A stretch of 64,000 bases of DNA from M0108 sp044228795 (GTDB lineage: Bacteria; Pseudomonadota; Gammaproteobacteria; Chromatiales; Chromatiaceae): NCBI GenBank assembly GCA_044228795.1, contig JBGAUE010000011.1, positions 40,057 through 104,056 of the forward strand. Reading direction: 5' to 3'. Every line of letters starts with the position of its first letter. The first letter of the stretch is position 1. Shown here piece by piece: positions 46,093-54,600 of the stretch. The notes under the pieces were generated by a model. The model saw nothing but the letters and a program-made list of their open reading frames with translations, was not told the origin of the DNA and did no database searches. Made by a program: the position numbers and the translations under genes.

Positions 46093-46731
46093 TTAGGCGG
46101 CGATGGGCAACCCAGACACCGATAACAGGCCCGGATGAAACCAAACCGGCGCCCCAAGCCAGCCGGCCGGCGTAGCCAGTGACCAGCTATTGCCGAACGG
46201 CGGCGCACCTAGGGCAGTGCCTGGCGCGGCCATGGCGAACACGGGGAGCGCGCGCGCCAGAAGCGAGCGCGCGAGCAGGGACGAGCCGCGACCCCATGCA
46301 TTTTCGCAAACAATGACCCCCCCGGATGAGGCGGACAGGGCCACCGCGCGCGTCCGATTGGCCAATCGGGTGGGCAAGTTCAAATCCAAGGGGCCACCGG
46401 AAAGCGACATGATTTTCCCGCCTTGCTTGAGGAGGCGAGCAACGGCGTTGACATCCGAGGAAGGGGCTGCGCCCGCGGCGGCGATGGCGCGGCCATTTTG
46501 TGTGAAGGGGCCGAAAATGGTACGGACGAAGACCCGGCAAGCCAGATCCTGTTCGAGCGCCTGATACATCAGGGCCGCATCCGCCCCGCGCGAGCAACCC
46601 ACCACGACCAGGGGGGCGACCGACAGCAGCCAGGAGGCGGCGGACTGGGCAAAAGCCAGCCCGGCGGGAGAAAGCGAGCGAGAGCCGCCAAAGGCCCAGG
46701 CGCCAGCAGGTGCAATGGGAATTGTTTTCAT
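46093..46731 (-). CDS. SLOG/DprA-like Rossmann-fold protein
   Basis: A 212-residue protein from the ATG at 46731, with GGAG upstream. The nucleotide-binding pattern AFGGSRSLSPAG, VVVGCSRGADAAL and GGVIVCENAWGRGSS followed by LPVFAMA is that of the SLOG/LOG/DprA superfamily. DprA itself loads RecA on ssDNA, while SLOG proteins in defence systems sense nucleotides. Lack of SAM/WH domains argues against true DprA. Its ATG overlaps the stop of a 15-codon leader frame. Confidence 0.72.
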   Translation of the reverse strand: MKTIPIAPAGAWAFGGSRSLSPAGLAFAQSAASWLLSVAPLVVVGCSRGADAALMYQALEQDLACRVFVRTIFGPFTQNGRAIAAAGAAPSSDVNAVARLLKQGGKIMSLSGGPLDLNLPTRLANRTRAVALSASSGGVIVCENAWGRGSSLLARSLLARALPVFAMAAPGTALGAPPFGNSWSLATPAGWLGAPVWFHPGLLSVSGLPIAA

Positions 46732-46775
46732 TTGGCCGGCTCCAAAAGATGGGTTGATGGTGAGGGACTTGACAT
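46728..46775 (-). CDS. Possible 15-residue leader peptide coupled to the SLOG gene
   Basis: ATG at 46775 with CCCTGGAG 9 bp upstream encodes MSSPSPSTHLLEPAK and stops in an AAATGA overlap with the SLOG start codon. It carries the same hairpin-plus-CCTGGAG cassette as the other island genes. Confidence 0.45.
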   Translation of the reverse strand: MSSPSPSTHLLEPAK

Positions 46776-46797
46776 GATGGCAAACTCCAGGGAAACA

Positions 46798-46815
46798 GGC
46801 CGCCCGCGTGCGGCC
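46798..46815 (-). promoter_or_regulatory. Leader hairpin upstream of the leader peptide / SLOG gene
   Basis: A perfect 6-bp stem GGCCGC/GCGGCC with a 6-base loop, 22 nt before the leader ATG at 46775. Confidence 0.55.
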
Positions 46816-46822
46816 AGGATGG

Positions 46823-47185
46823 CTAAACCGCATCCCAAGCGGAATGCAGCGAAGAACGGGCGGCGGCGGCGGTGACCCCAGGCGGCAGTACGACCTTACA
46901 AGCGAAATCCGGCGCGGCGGCGGCCAGGGGGCCAGCCCGATAGATGGCACAAGCCGGGCCAGGACGAACCCAAGCCGACCAGCCCAGGGATGCGGCGGCG
47001 CGGGCCAGCCGGGCAGCGCTGTTTGGCGAGCGGAAAGGGACGAAAAGGCAGGCCGGCGCCGGCGACTGACCAGCCCCCGGCGCGCGCCAGGCCCAGGCAG
47101 AGCCGGAGCGATGCAGGCGCACAACCACGCGCCCGGAGAAACGGGCGGGAACGGCAAAAAAGCGAGCGGACGATGAAGCGGACAT
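46823..47185 (-). CDS. Hypothetical island protein, 120 residues
   Basis: MSASSSARFFAVPARFSGRV, rich in Ala/Arg/Pro, with a FVPFRSPNSAARLARAAASL stretch. It sits behind a promoter with the same operator and 23-nt hairpin as the recombination operon, which supports it being translated. No recognised family; composition alone would not be convincing in this GC-rich DNA. Confidence 0.5.
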   Translation of the reverse strand: MSASSSARFFAVPARFSGRVVVRLHRSGSAWAWRAPGAGQSPAPACLFVPFRSPNSAARLARAAASLGWSAWVRPGPACAIYRAGPLAAAAPDFACKVVLPPGVTAAAARSSLHSAWDAV

Positions 47186-47203
47186 GGCACCCCCCCGGTG
47201 GGA

Positions 47204-47226
47204 GAGGCCAGCCCCACGCCAGCCTC
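47204..47226 (-). promoter_or_regulatory. 5'-terminal leader hairpin, copy B (23 nt)
   Basis: The same 23-nt element as 45502-45524 with a compensatory change (G-C to A-T in the second base pair) and the same 18-nt distance to the start codon at 47185. Confidence 0.7.
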
Positions 47227-47236
47227 ACATAAAGTA

Positions 47237-47257
47237 ATCATAGCCCTATTTATGCTA
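47237..47257 (-). promoter_or_regulatory. Promoter with island operator copy 3
   Basis: The operator (47257-47241 on the minus strand) reads TAGC ATAAATAG GGCTA. A -10 box TATGAT (47242-47237) overlaps its end. Predicted transcription start near 47230, 4-5 nt before the hairpin. Confidence 0.62.
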
Positions 47258-47390
47258 TATCGGGGGAGTTATCAAAAAAAAACAGCTAGAATGCCGGAGC
47301 CAGGGTGCAGAACAATAAATGCCCGGGAGGCCCGGCCCCCCGCACCGTACGAGGCCCGTGGCGCGCCCCGCCCATGTTGATGCGAGCCCT

Positions 47391-47430
47391 GCTCCCCCGG
47401 AGGGGGCGGGGGGGGGCGTCAAATCTTGGG
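47391..47430 (+). repeat. G-run element, copy 1
   Basis: CTCCCCCGGAGGGGGCGGGG followed by more G and GTCAAATCTTGG. Matches copies at 48617, 49063 and 49320. Confidence 0.55.
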
Positions 47431-47487
47431 CCGCGCAGCACAAGACCATAAGGCCGCACACCGATAACCCCTGTTTTCCCATGCCGA

Positions 47488-47645
47488 CGCTTCACCCTGC
47501 CTCTTCGGTAGCCGAGGGCCTGGGGTGGAGTGGAGTCCCGGATGAAAATAAAAACACAAGACCTCATCAAAATGGGCGTTTTTATTTTATGAGGGACGGA
47601 ATGGAAGCCCAGGTCCTCGGCTACTCTTCAGGCAGGGCGAAGTGA
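47488..47645. repeat. 158-bp giant imperfect hairpin (MITE-like)
   Basis: The arms 47488-47525 and 47606-47645 are near-perfect inverted repeats (shared cores CCCTGCCT and TAGCCGAGG). Inside, ATGAAAATAAAAAC (47542-47555) pairs with GTTTTTATTTTAT (47578-47590), and GTCCC pairs with GGGAC. The AT-rich centre contrasts with GC-rich arms. Nature unknown: miniature transposon or long RNA hairpin. Confidence 0.7.
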
Positions 47646-47754
47646 CGGTATGGGAAAGGGTGCGGCCGCGCTTTCTGCGCGCGGGCAGGATGCCGGCGCG
47701 TCTGTGGCCAGGGACGGCTCTTGCCCGGAGGGACCCGGGCACGGCGCAGCCTGC

Positions 47755-48119
47755 GTGCCCGGCTACTGCCGTGGCACGAGGGCGGAGCGTCTCGGGGGCG
47801 GTCCGTTATTGGCGGGCCGCGTCCAGGGCCAGCCAGTCCTCAGGCGCCAACAGGCAGGGGTGCGGGCTATTCGGCCGCTCCCCTGCCCTGCCAGGACCAT
47901 GAAGCCGCGACGGTGGGCCGCTATTTGCGGGCCACGTCCTGGCCCTGCCGCCACCGCAAGGCCAGCAAGACGGGGGGCGGGCTACTGGCCGCGCCCCGGC
48001 TGAGCGCTGGCGGTGACGGTGCCTGACGGTCCGCTATTCGCGGGCCGTGTCTTTGCGGGCCTGAGTTTGTGGCAAGCTCCCCTGACCGGGGGGCGGGCTA
48101 TTCCGCCCGCGCCCGGGTC
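47755..48119. repeat. Tandem array of seven TATT/TACT-loop palindromes, about 115-bp period
   Basis: Palindromes at 47755-47777, 47798-47820, 47862-47878, 47913-47935, 47973-47997, 48026-48048 and 48084-48119, each with a GC stem and loop TATT or TACT. Two types alternate: A (GGTCCGYTATT...GCGGGCC) at 2, 4, 6, and B (GGGCGGGCTAYT...) at 1, 3, 5, 7. Distances between loop centres are 43, 61, 54, 61, 52 and 64 bp. It resembles a BIME (alternating REP) array. Confidence 0.7.
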
Positions 48120-48616
48120 ACACGTTGGCGCTGAAGTGGTCGCGGCCTGCTCCGGCCCCGGACGGGCCGGGCTGTCACAGGGACGTGATGCGCTCGAATG
48201 GGGCCGTGGTGCTGATAATCGCCATGATAAAAAGCCAGACCCTGTTATGTGGCCCGTTCCGTGCCGCCCAGACCGCGAGTCACACTCACCTGTTATCCCA
48301 AATCATGTCATTGGCCTGGTTGCTGGTGCCTTTGGGGTAACGGTAACGCTACGAAACCGAGACGAAGGTAGTGCGACAACTTTTGCTGAGACAGACGCGG
48401 GGGCGGGAGTAACAGAGCAAGAAACCGAAAATCTTAGGCGCGAAGCACCAACCGCGACAAACGACCGCACCCCTGGCCCACAAACGGAGGCGAAGACGGA
48501 GGGGGCGGACGGACAAACAGGACACCTGCTGACAACGACCAAAAAGGGCCAGGGGGGTGGGCGGGGGAGGCGGTGCCCCCCTGGGGGGGCAGGGAGGGGG
48601 GATGAAAAAGGGATTT

Positions 48617-48665
48617 GGCACAAGGCCCCCCGGAGGGGGGTAGGGGGGGAGTCAAAATCTTCAGG
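48617..48665 (+). repeat. G-run element, copy 2
   Basis: GGCACAAGG, CCCCCCGGAGGGGGG, TA, a second G run, then GAGTCAAAATCTTCAGG. A related G-run stretch without the CAAA tail lies at 48574-48610. Confidence 0.6.
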
Positions 48666-49062
48666 TTGTGAGGGCTTGGCCTGGCCCTGGCGCGGCGGAC
48701 CGTGACGGCGTCGTTGGCCGTGACGGGCTGACGCATTGCAAGGGCCAGGACAAGACCGCACACCAGACCCCGATAGCTGGCCCAGGTGGGAGGAGCGCCC
48801 TGCTGGACAGGCGAAGCGGTCCGGAGTACCCGACGGTCCGCGTAGCCTGGCCGGCGCAAGCGGAGACGGAACTTGCGACGAGTGATCGAGCCGTGGTCGC
48901 CTCACAGGAAAGCAGACCCGGGCAGGAAGCCCGGGTGGACGGAGAAGGCATGACGCCGGAGATGGAACGATCAAATGGGGGCTGAGAATGTTCTGGGCCG
49001 GGCCTGGCATCCGGAGGGCCAACCGAACGTGTGAGGGGCACCGGAGGATGACAGGCACGGCG

Positions 49063-49107
49063 GCCACAGTCCCCCCGGAGGGGGTAAGGGGGGGAATCGA
49101 ATTGGGC
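49063..49107 (+). repeat. G-run element, copy 3
   Basis: GGCCACAGT, CCCCCCGGAGGGGG, TAA, a G run, then GAATCGAATTGGG. Confidence 0.6.
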
Positions 49108-49111
49108 ACGA

Positions 49112-49137
49112 CGTTACGGGCTATTCCGCCCGTGACG
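49112..49137. repeat. Isolated TATT-loop palindrome
   Basis: CGTTACGGGC, loop TATTCC, GCCCGTGACG: a 10-bp stem with one wobble pair, the same design as the array at 47755-48119. Confidence 0.6.
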
Positions 49138-49319
49138 GCGACAAAGCCGCGCGGAGGGACCCGCGCAAGGAGGGCGTGGCGGAGTGCAGCGCTGAACGGA
49201 GACCGGGGCCGAAGCATGAGCGCGGAGCGAAGCGGAGTGCGGATGCGCAGGCATCCGGGCGTAGTGAGAAGCGGAGCGACGCGACGACCGAGCCAGGGAC
49301 GGCCTGATGGGTTGCCGCA

Positions 49320-49368
49320 GGCACAATCCACCCCCGGGGGGGCTGGGGGGGGAATCAAAGTCTACAGG
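49320..49368 (+). repeat. G-run element, copy 4
   Basis: GGCACAATCCA, CCCCCGGGGGGG, CT, a G run, then GAATCAAAGTCTACAGG; closest to copy 2. Confidence 0.6.
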
Positions 49369-49715
49369 CCGTGGCCACCCAAGCCAGGGATGGCGCGGAG
49401 TTCTAGCCAGGACGGCGGAATCGGGGTCGTGAGGGGCTGGCGCGGCCCCTGCTGGCCCGGCCGTGGCTGCGGTGTTTGCAGCGACGGACGGGCCAAATGC
49501 AGGGGGCGCGACAGACCCGACCACCAGGCCTCAAGCGCTTGCAAGGGGCATGGAGCGCCGTGCTGGCCCGCAAGCCCCTGGGCGCGAGGGACGAGCGCCG
49601 AGGGGCGCCGGGGGACAGCGCAAGCGGAGGTGCGGTTTGCAACGTGCTCCCAGAGGGCGGCGCCGTGCGCGGTGGCGACCGCCCGAAGCGTTCAGCGTAG
49701 GGGGGGAAGAACAAC

Positions 49716-50225
49716 CTATTTATTGCTCCCTTTGCTTTTAAGGGATTGGTATCTGATGCAAGCTGCTTCTTTTTTTGCCTGATTCTCAGAGCTTGGGTTG
49801 TTCATCAATACGGTGACAGCAAGATTACACTCGGTTTGCGCTTGCTCCATCAGCGATGGTTCTTGTGTCCATTGCATGTTCGCTATTGTCGGTTTGTAAG
49901 ATTCTGCCGCAAGACAATACATATTCGTGAGTTTATGGTGCTTCCAGTGTTCTTGAGGATTAGCCTGCAAGTAGGCACAGGTATCTTGAAAAAGCGATTG
50001 GGCGGCCAGTGTGCATTTGGAGAACTGTATGGCGTTGGGACGGTAGGAACTGCAAACGGAACTTGGGCGAATTTTCCAGATTTGGTATGAGTAAGGGATT
50101 CTAATGCCCTGGTGTTGCACTACTACGGCCTGAATTTCAGTACCAAGCGTATCCGTCATATGTTCGGTGACCCGAGTAGAAACGAGGTCAAGGTAAGACG
50201 CAAAAGCCGCAGAGATGGGATCCAT
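49716..50225 (-). CDS. Hypothetical protein, cysteine-rich, 169 residues
   Basis: MDPISAAFASYLDLVSTRVT with at least six cysteines spread through the chain (SSVCSS, SKCTLA, DTCAYL, NMYCLA, TECNLA, AACIRY) in an all-helical-looking protein. AGAAG precedes the ATG. The gene is clearly less GC-rich than its surroundings, a sign of separate origin. No signal peptide and no recognised family. Confidence 0.7.
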   Translation of the reverse strand: MDPISAAFASYLDLVSTRVTEHMTDTLGTEIQAVVVQHQGIRIPYSYQIWKIRPSSVCSSYRPNAIQFSKCTLAAQSLFQDTCAYLQANPQEHWKHHKLTNMYCLAAESYKPTIANMQWTQEPSLMEQAQTECNLAVTVLMNNPSSENQAKKEAACIRYQSLKSKGSNK

Positions 50226-50240
50226 AGTTTAGCTTCTTGT

Positions 50241-50642
50241 TTAATATAACGCCGCGAGCCGCTGCGGGTCTCCTGAGGCCAGGAGCCGGAGAGGATGCGG
50301 GAAAAAGCGGGCGCGGCCGGGTTTGTGAGACTTCTGTCCCAAAACTAGCGCCTTTCCCGGGGCCGGGCAAGCGGATTCGCCGAACGTGAGCGGCGGACAC
50401 GATTGGGTCCCATGGCGGGCCGCAAGCGGGCGCGACTCCGTAACCGTGCTCCATGGCTCGACACAGGCGGTGTGGTCTTGCTTCTTCGGCTTCACGCGGA
50501 AGTAGCAGACGACGTGGCGGCGCACCTGCTTCTCGCCAGTGCTCCGGGACTTCCGCCAACCGGGCGGCGCGGTCCTCTGTACTGGTGCCGCGTTCAACGT
50601 AGGCATTTCAAGTACCCAGCCCGCTGCGGTTGTCTCTGGCAT
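50241..50642 (-). CDS. Doubtful hypothetical protein downstream of the lipoprotein gene
   Basis: MPETTAAGWVLEMPTLNAAP..., 133 residues with a basic middle (VVCYFRVKPKKQ). It starts 12 bp after the lipoprotein stop but has no ribosome-binding site; its C-terminal half looks random. Confidence 0.3.
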   Translation of the reverse strand: MPETTAAGWVLEMPTLNAAPVQRTAPPGWRKSRSTGEKQVRRHVVCYFRVKPKKQDHTACVEPWSTVTESRPLAARHGTQSCPPLTFGESACPAPGKALVLGQKSHKPGRARFFPHPLRLLASGDPQRLAALY

Positions 50643-50654
50643 CAAGGTCGTAGT

Positions 50655-50858
50655 TCAAGGTGCCGGCTCGCGGGGTGGCGGCAGGATCTCGAGGCAGGCA
50701 ATGCCGACGAGCAGGGATTCCGGGATGTCTGAAAAATTTTCCGGCTTCTGGTGCAGCCGGGCATCTGGTCGGCAGGTGCAAGCGGTCAGCAGGGCGGCCA
50801 GGGCCAGGAGTACGGCGCGTCCCTGGCGTCTAGCTCCAGTGGGCGGGCCAGTCGTCAT
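50655..50858 (-). CDS. Small lipoprotein, possibly Rz1-like spanin
   Basis: A 67-residue protein from the ATG at 50858: basic start, hydrophobic AVLLALAALLTAC lipobox, then a short periplasmic part ending ILPPPREPAP. Small proline-rich lipoproteins of this kind act as outer-membrane spanins in phage lysis. No Rz partner or endolysin is visible, so the role is inferred only. Confidence 0.5.
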   Translation of the reverse strand: MTTGPPTGARRQGRAVLLALAALLTACTCRPDARLHQKPENFSDIPESLLVGIACLEILPPPREPAP

Positions 50859-50862
50859 CAAG

Positions 50863-51018
50863 TTAGCGGGTCTTGTCCAGGATGGCGCCACGGGCAGGCG
50901 TCAACCAGCGATCCAGGGACTCGCCATCTCCAGGATTGCGCTCCCATTCTGGACAGCGAGGGGATTGCGGCCGGTGATGGGGCTTCCCGGCCCGTAATTT
51001 CTTCTGATTCCTGCCCAT
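50863..51018 (-). CDS. Hypothetical small basic protein
   Basis: MGRNQKKLRAGKPHHRPQSP..., 51 residues, basic, ending LTPARGAILDKTR just upstream of the lipoprotein start. No recognised family. Confidence 0.4.
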   Translation of the reverse strand: MGRNQKKLRAGKPHHRPQSPRCPEWERNPGDGESLDRWLTPARGAILDKTR

Positions 51019-51122
51019 GCTTTTACTCTCTCGTATGTACGTACACATACAGGCCCCACACACACCTACACATTACCTGCCCTCCTCCCCCCTATAGTCC
51101 CCCCTCCCCCCAACTTGGGGTC

Positions 51123-51230
51123 TTATTTGGCGATGTTGAACCGGGATTGGACGGTGAGGACCGTGCCGATGGTGGTCCTGGTCTTGAAATTGCGGCGCGG
51201 GGAAAAGCCGACGGTGCCGCCATTCAGGAC
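51123..51230 (-). pseudogene. 3' remnant of the 104-residue phage-like membrane protein
   Basis: The frame ends TVLTVQSRFNIAK and then stops, matching the C-terminus of the intact gene at 60252 (LIVLTVQSLVTIAK) in both protein and DNA. It is cut off upstream by a stop codon. Confidence 0.6.
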
Positions 51231-51653
51231 CTATTGGGCGCGATCGGTGCGGGGTTGGCGAGTGCGATGGTGCCGCCCGGCGATAAGGTTTTTTAATGCA
51301 GCGCAGCGAGTGGTGCTGGGCTGGGAAACCCTAGAAACCCCTGGCGGCCGCGCTGGTCGGACGCGGCGCCATACACCGCAACGGAATAAGGACTAAACTT
51401 GCAGGGAATGGTGAGGTGCGCGGGGCGCGGAGCGGATGGCGATGGGTAGCGGTGGATTTCCAGCGCGGTGGCGCGCGCGGCGCGGCGTGGGCATGGGTGC
51501 CTGTTTCGCGGTGACGGCGCCTGGCGATCGACGCGCGCGGCGTAACCCTGAATCGCCCTTGGGGCGCCACGTCGGGCGGGGCCCACGCCACAACCCGCGC
51601 CATCCTGACCGGCCGTCCCTGACGGCGTTCCCGCCACCCACCGAGCCCCCCGC

Positions 51654-54600
51654 ATGACCACGCCCGACCCCGCCGCTCTATCCGCTGACCCCGCCGCCCT
51701 ACCAGCACCGGTCGTCCCCACCGCCCCCTTTCCCATTGTCGGCATTGGCGCCTCCGCCGGCGGGCTGGCAGCCTTCGAGGCCTTCTTTGCCGGAATGCCG
51801 GCGACGACCGACCCGGATATGGCCTTTGTACTGGTGCAACACCTGGCGCCGGATCACAAGAGTATCCTCAGCGAACTGATTCGGCGTTACACCCGTATGC
51901 AGGTGAGCGAGGTTGAGGATGGCATGGTGGTGCGGCCCAACTGCGCCTACATCATCCCGCCCAACCGCGACATGGCCTTTCTGAATGGCACCCTGCAATT
52001 GCTGGAACCCAGCGCCCCGCGTGGCCAGCGCCTGCCGGTTGACTTCTTCTTTCGCTCCCTGGCGCAGGACCAGCATGAGCGTGCCATCGGCATCATCCTC
52101 TCCGGCACCGGCAGCGACGGTACCCTGGGGGTACGGGCGATCAAGGGCGAGGGCGGCATGGTCATGGTCCAGAACCCCGCCTCGACCGAGTACGACGGTA
52201 TGCCGCGTAGCGCCCTAGCCACTGGCCTGGTGGACTATGAGCTGCCGCCCGCCGAGATGCCCGCCCAGCTCATCGCCTATGCCGCGCAGGCCTTCGGCAA
52301 GCTCCCCCGCCTGGCTCCCCACCCCACGACCACGGCTGAGAACGCCCTCAAGAAGATCCTGGTGCTGCTGCGCGCCCAGACCGGCCACGACTTCTCCCAG
52401 TACAAGCCGAGTACGGTCGCGCGGCGCATCGAACGCCGGCTGGCCGTCCACCAGATCGACACCCTGGACCACTATGTCCAGTATTTGCAGCAGACCCCGA
52501 CCGAGTTGGAGGCCCTGTTCCGCGATCTGCTGATCGGTGTGACCCATTTCTTCCGCGATCCGGCGGCCTTCCAAGCCCTGGAGCAGCAGATCCTGCCCCA
52601 GCTCTTTGCCGACCAGAACGCCGAGGCCACGATCCGGGTCTGGTCGGTGGGTTGCGCCACCGGCGAGGAGGCCTACTCCCTCGCCATCCTGCTGGCCGAG
52701 CGCCAGCAGGCCTTGAAACAAACCTTCCGCATTCAGGTATTTGCCACCGACATCGATAGCCAGGCCATCGCCACCGCCCGCGCCGGCCTCTATCCGGCCA
52801 GCATCGCCGCCGACGTCACGCCGGAACGACTGGCGCGGTTTTTTACCGTCGAGGCGGAGGGGAGCGCCTACCGCATCCACAAAAGCATCCGCGACCTGGT
52901 GATCTTTTCCGAACAGGACCTGATCCGGGACCCGCCCTTCTCCAGAATCGACCTGATCAGTTGCCGCAACTTGCTGATCTACTTAAACGGCGAACTGCAG
53001 AAACAGCTCATGCCGCTGTTCCACTATGCCCTCAACCCCGGCGGGTTTCTGTTCCTCGGCACCTCGGAGACGGTGGGCGAAGCCACCGACCGCCTGTTTA
53101 CCCTGCAGGACCGCCAGCAGCGGCTGTACCGGCGCCAGGCCGAGGATCTGGACGCCCCGCCGGTCCCGGTGGGCCGCTTGGCGCCGCCCCTGACCCCGCG
53201 GGCGCGGGTGCCGTTCGCCGCCCCGAAGCCGGGCCTCCCCAGCCAGCCGCCGCTGCGCCAACTGACCGAACAGGCCCTGTTGCAACAGGTCGTCCCGGCC
53301 GCCGCGCTGGTGAATGGTCAGGGCGATATCCTGTATCTGCACGGCCGCACCGGCCAGTATCTGGAGCCGCCCCCCGGTGCAGTCGGCGTCTCCAACATCC
53401 TGAACATGGCCCGTGCCGGCCTGCAGCGGGAGCTGACCCGGGCCCTGCACCAGGTCAACGTGACGCAGGTGCCGGTACGCCACCCCGGCCTGCGGGTGAA
53501 AACCAACGGCGACTTCACCCGGATCACCCTCACCGTCCGGCCGGTGGCGGCCACTGCCCCGCCCCTGTATCTGGTCATCCTGGAGGCCACCGCGCCCCCG
53601 TTGGATCATGAACCGGCAGCGACCGCGCCCGACCCCGTCCCGACCGACAGCGCAGCCTGTATCGCCAGACTCCAGCAAGAGCTGCGGGCCAAGGATGAGT
53701 ACCTCCAAGCCACCCAGGAGGAACTGGAAACCGCCAACGAGGAACTCAGATCCGCCAATGAGGAAATGCAGTCGGTTAACGAGGAACTGCAATCCACCAA
53801 CGAGGAACTGGAGACCTCCAAGGAAGAACTGCAATCCGTCAACGAGGAACTGTCCACGGTCAACGCCGAGTTGCAGAGCAAGGTATCGAGCCTGTCACGG
53901 GCCAACAACGACCTGAACAATCTGCTGGCCGGTACCGGCATCGGCACTGTCTTTGTCGATCTGCAACTGCGGATCCTGCGCTACACCCCGGCCGTCACCG
54001 CCATGATCAACCTGATACCCAGCGACGTGGGCCGACCGGTGGCGCATGTGGTGACGAACCTGGTTGGCTATGACCAGTTGGTAGCGGACACCCAGGCGGT
54101 ACTGGACAGCCTGGTGCCGCACCAGCGGGAGGTGCAGAGCGCGGCAGGCACCTGGTATATGCTGCGCATTCTGCCCTACCGCACCCTGGAGAACGTCATC
54201 GAGGGCGCGGTGCTGACCTTTGTGGATATCACCACGACGGTCCAGGCCCGGGAGGGGTTGCGGCAGGCGCATGATCTGACCCGGCTCGCCGTGGTGGTGC
54301 ACGATGCCTACGACGCCATCACCGTGCAAGACCTGGAGGGCCGCATCATCGCCTGGAATCCGGGCGCGGTGCGGCTCTATGGCTGGAGTGAGGCCGAGGC
54401 GCTGGCGCTGTACGACCATGACCGTATCCCGGCGGCGCTGGCCGCGGACCACCTGGCCAGCCTGGTGCGGTTGAGCCAGGCCGACACCCTGGAGCCGGTG
54501 ACCACGCAACGGCTGCACAAGACCGGCCGGCTCGTCGCAATCACCCTGACCGCGACCGCCCTGCGGGACGCCACCGGACAGCTGTATGGAATTGCGACCA

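Larger units (their letters stand above)
47258..49715. other. 2.4-kb block without convincing protein genes, dense in structured repeats
   Basis: Long frames here (for example 48303-49358 minus) are Pro/Ser/Arg-rich, lack ribosome-binding sites and look like artefacts of high GC. The block holds a giant hairpin, a tandem array of TATT-loop palindromes, G-run elements and many GGAGCGAAGCGGAG-like stretches. Listed separately below where definable. Confidence 0.6.

Noticed and set aside
47755..48119. CRISPR array
   Set aside because: The repeats are imperfect, of two alternating types, and vary in stem sequence; spacers are irregular and no cas1/cas2 lies nearby. A Cas4-like exonuclease at 43331 is explained by its ERF/SSB neighbours.
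47755..48119. Integron attC sites
   Set aside because: The palindromes lack the GTTRRRY/RYYYAAC core sites and enclose no gene cassettes; the integrase is phage-type.
48303..49358. A 351-codon open frame on the minus strand
   Set aside because: Pro/Ser/Arg-rich translation, no ribosome-binding site, no domain, and it runs through G-run and palindrome repeats. It is a by-product of high GC.
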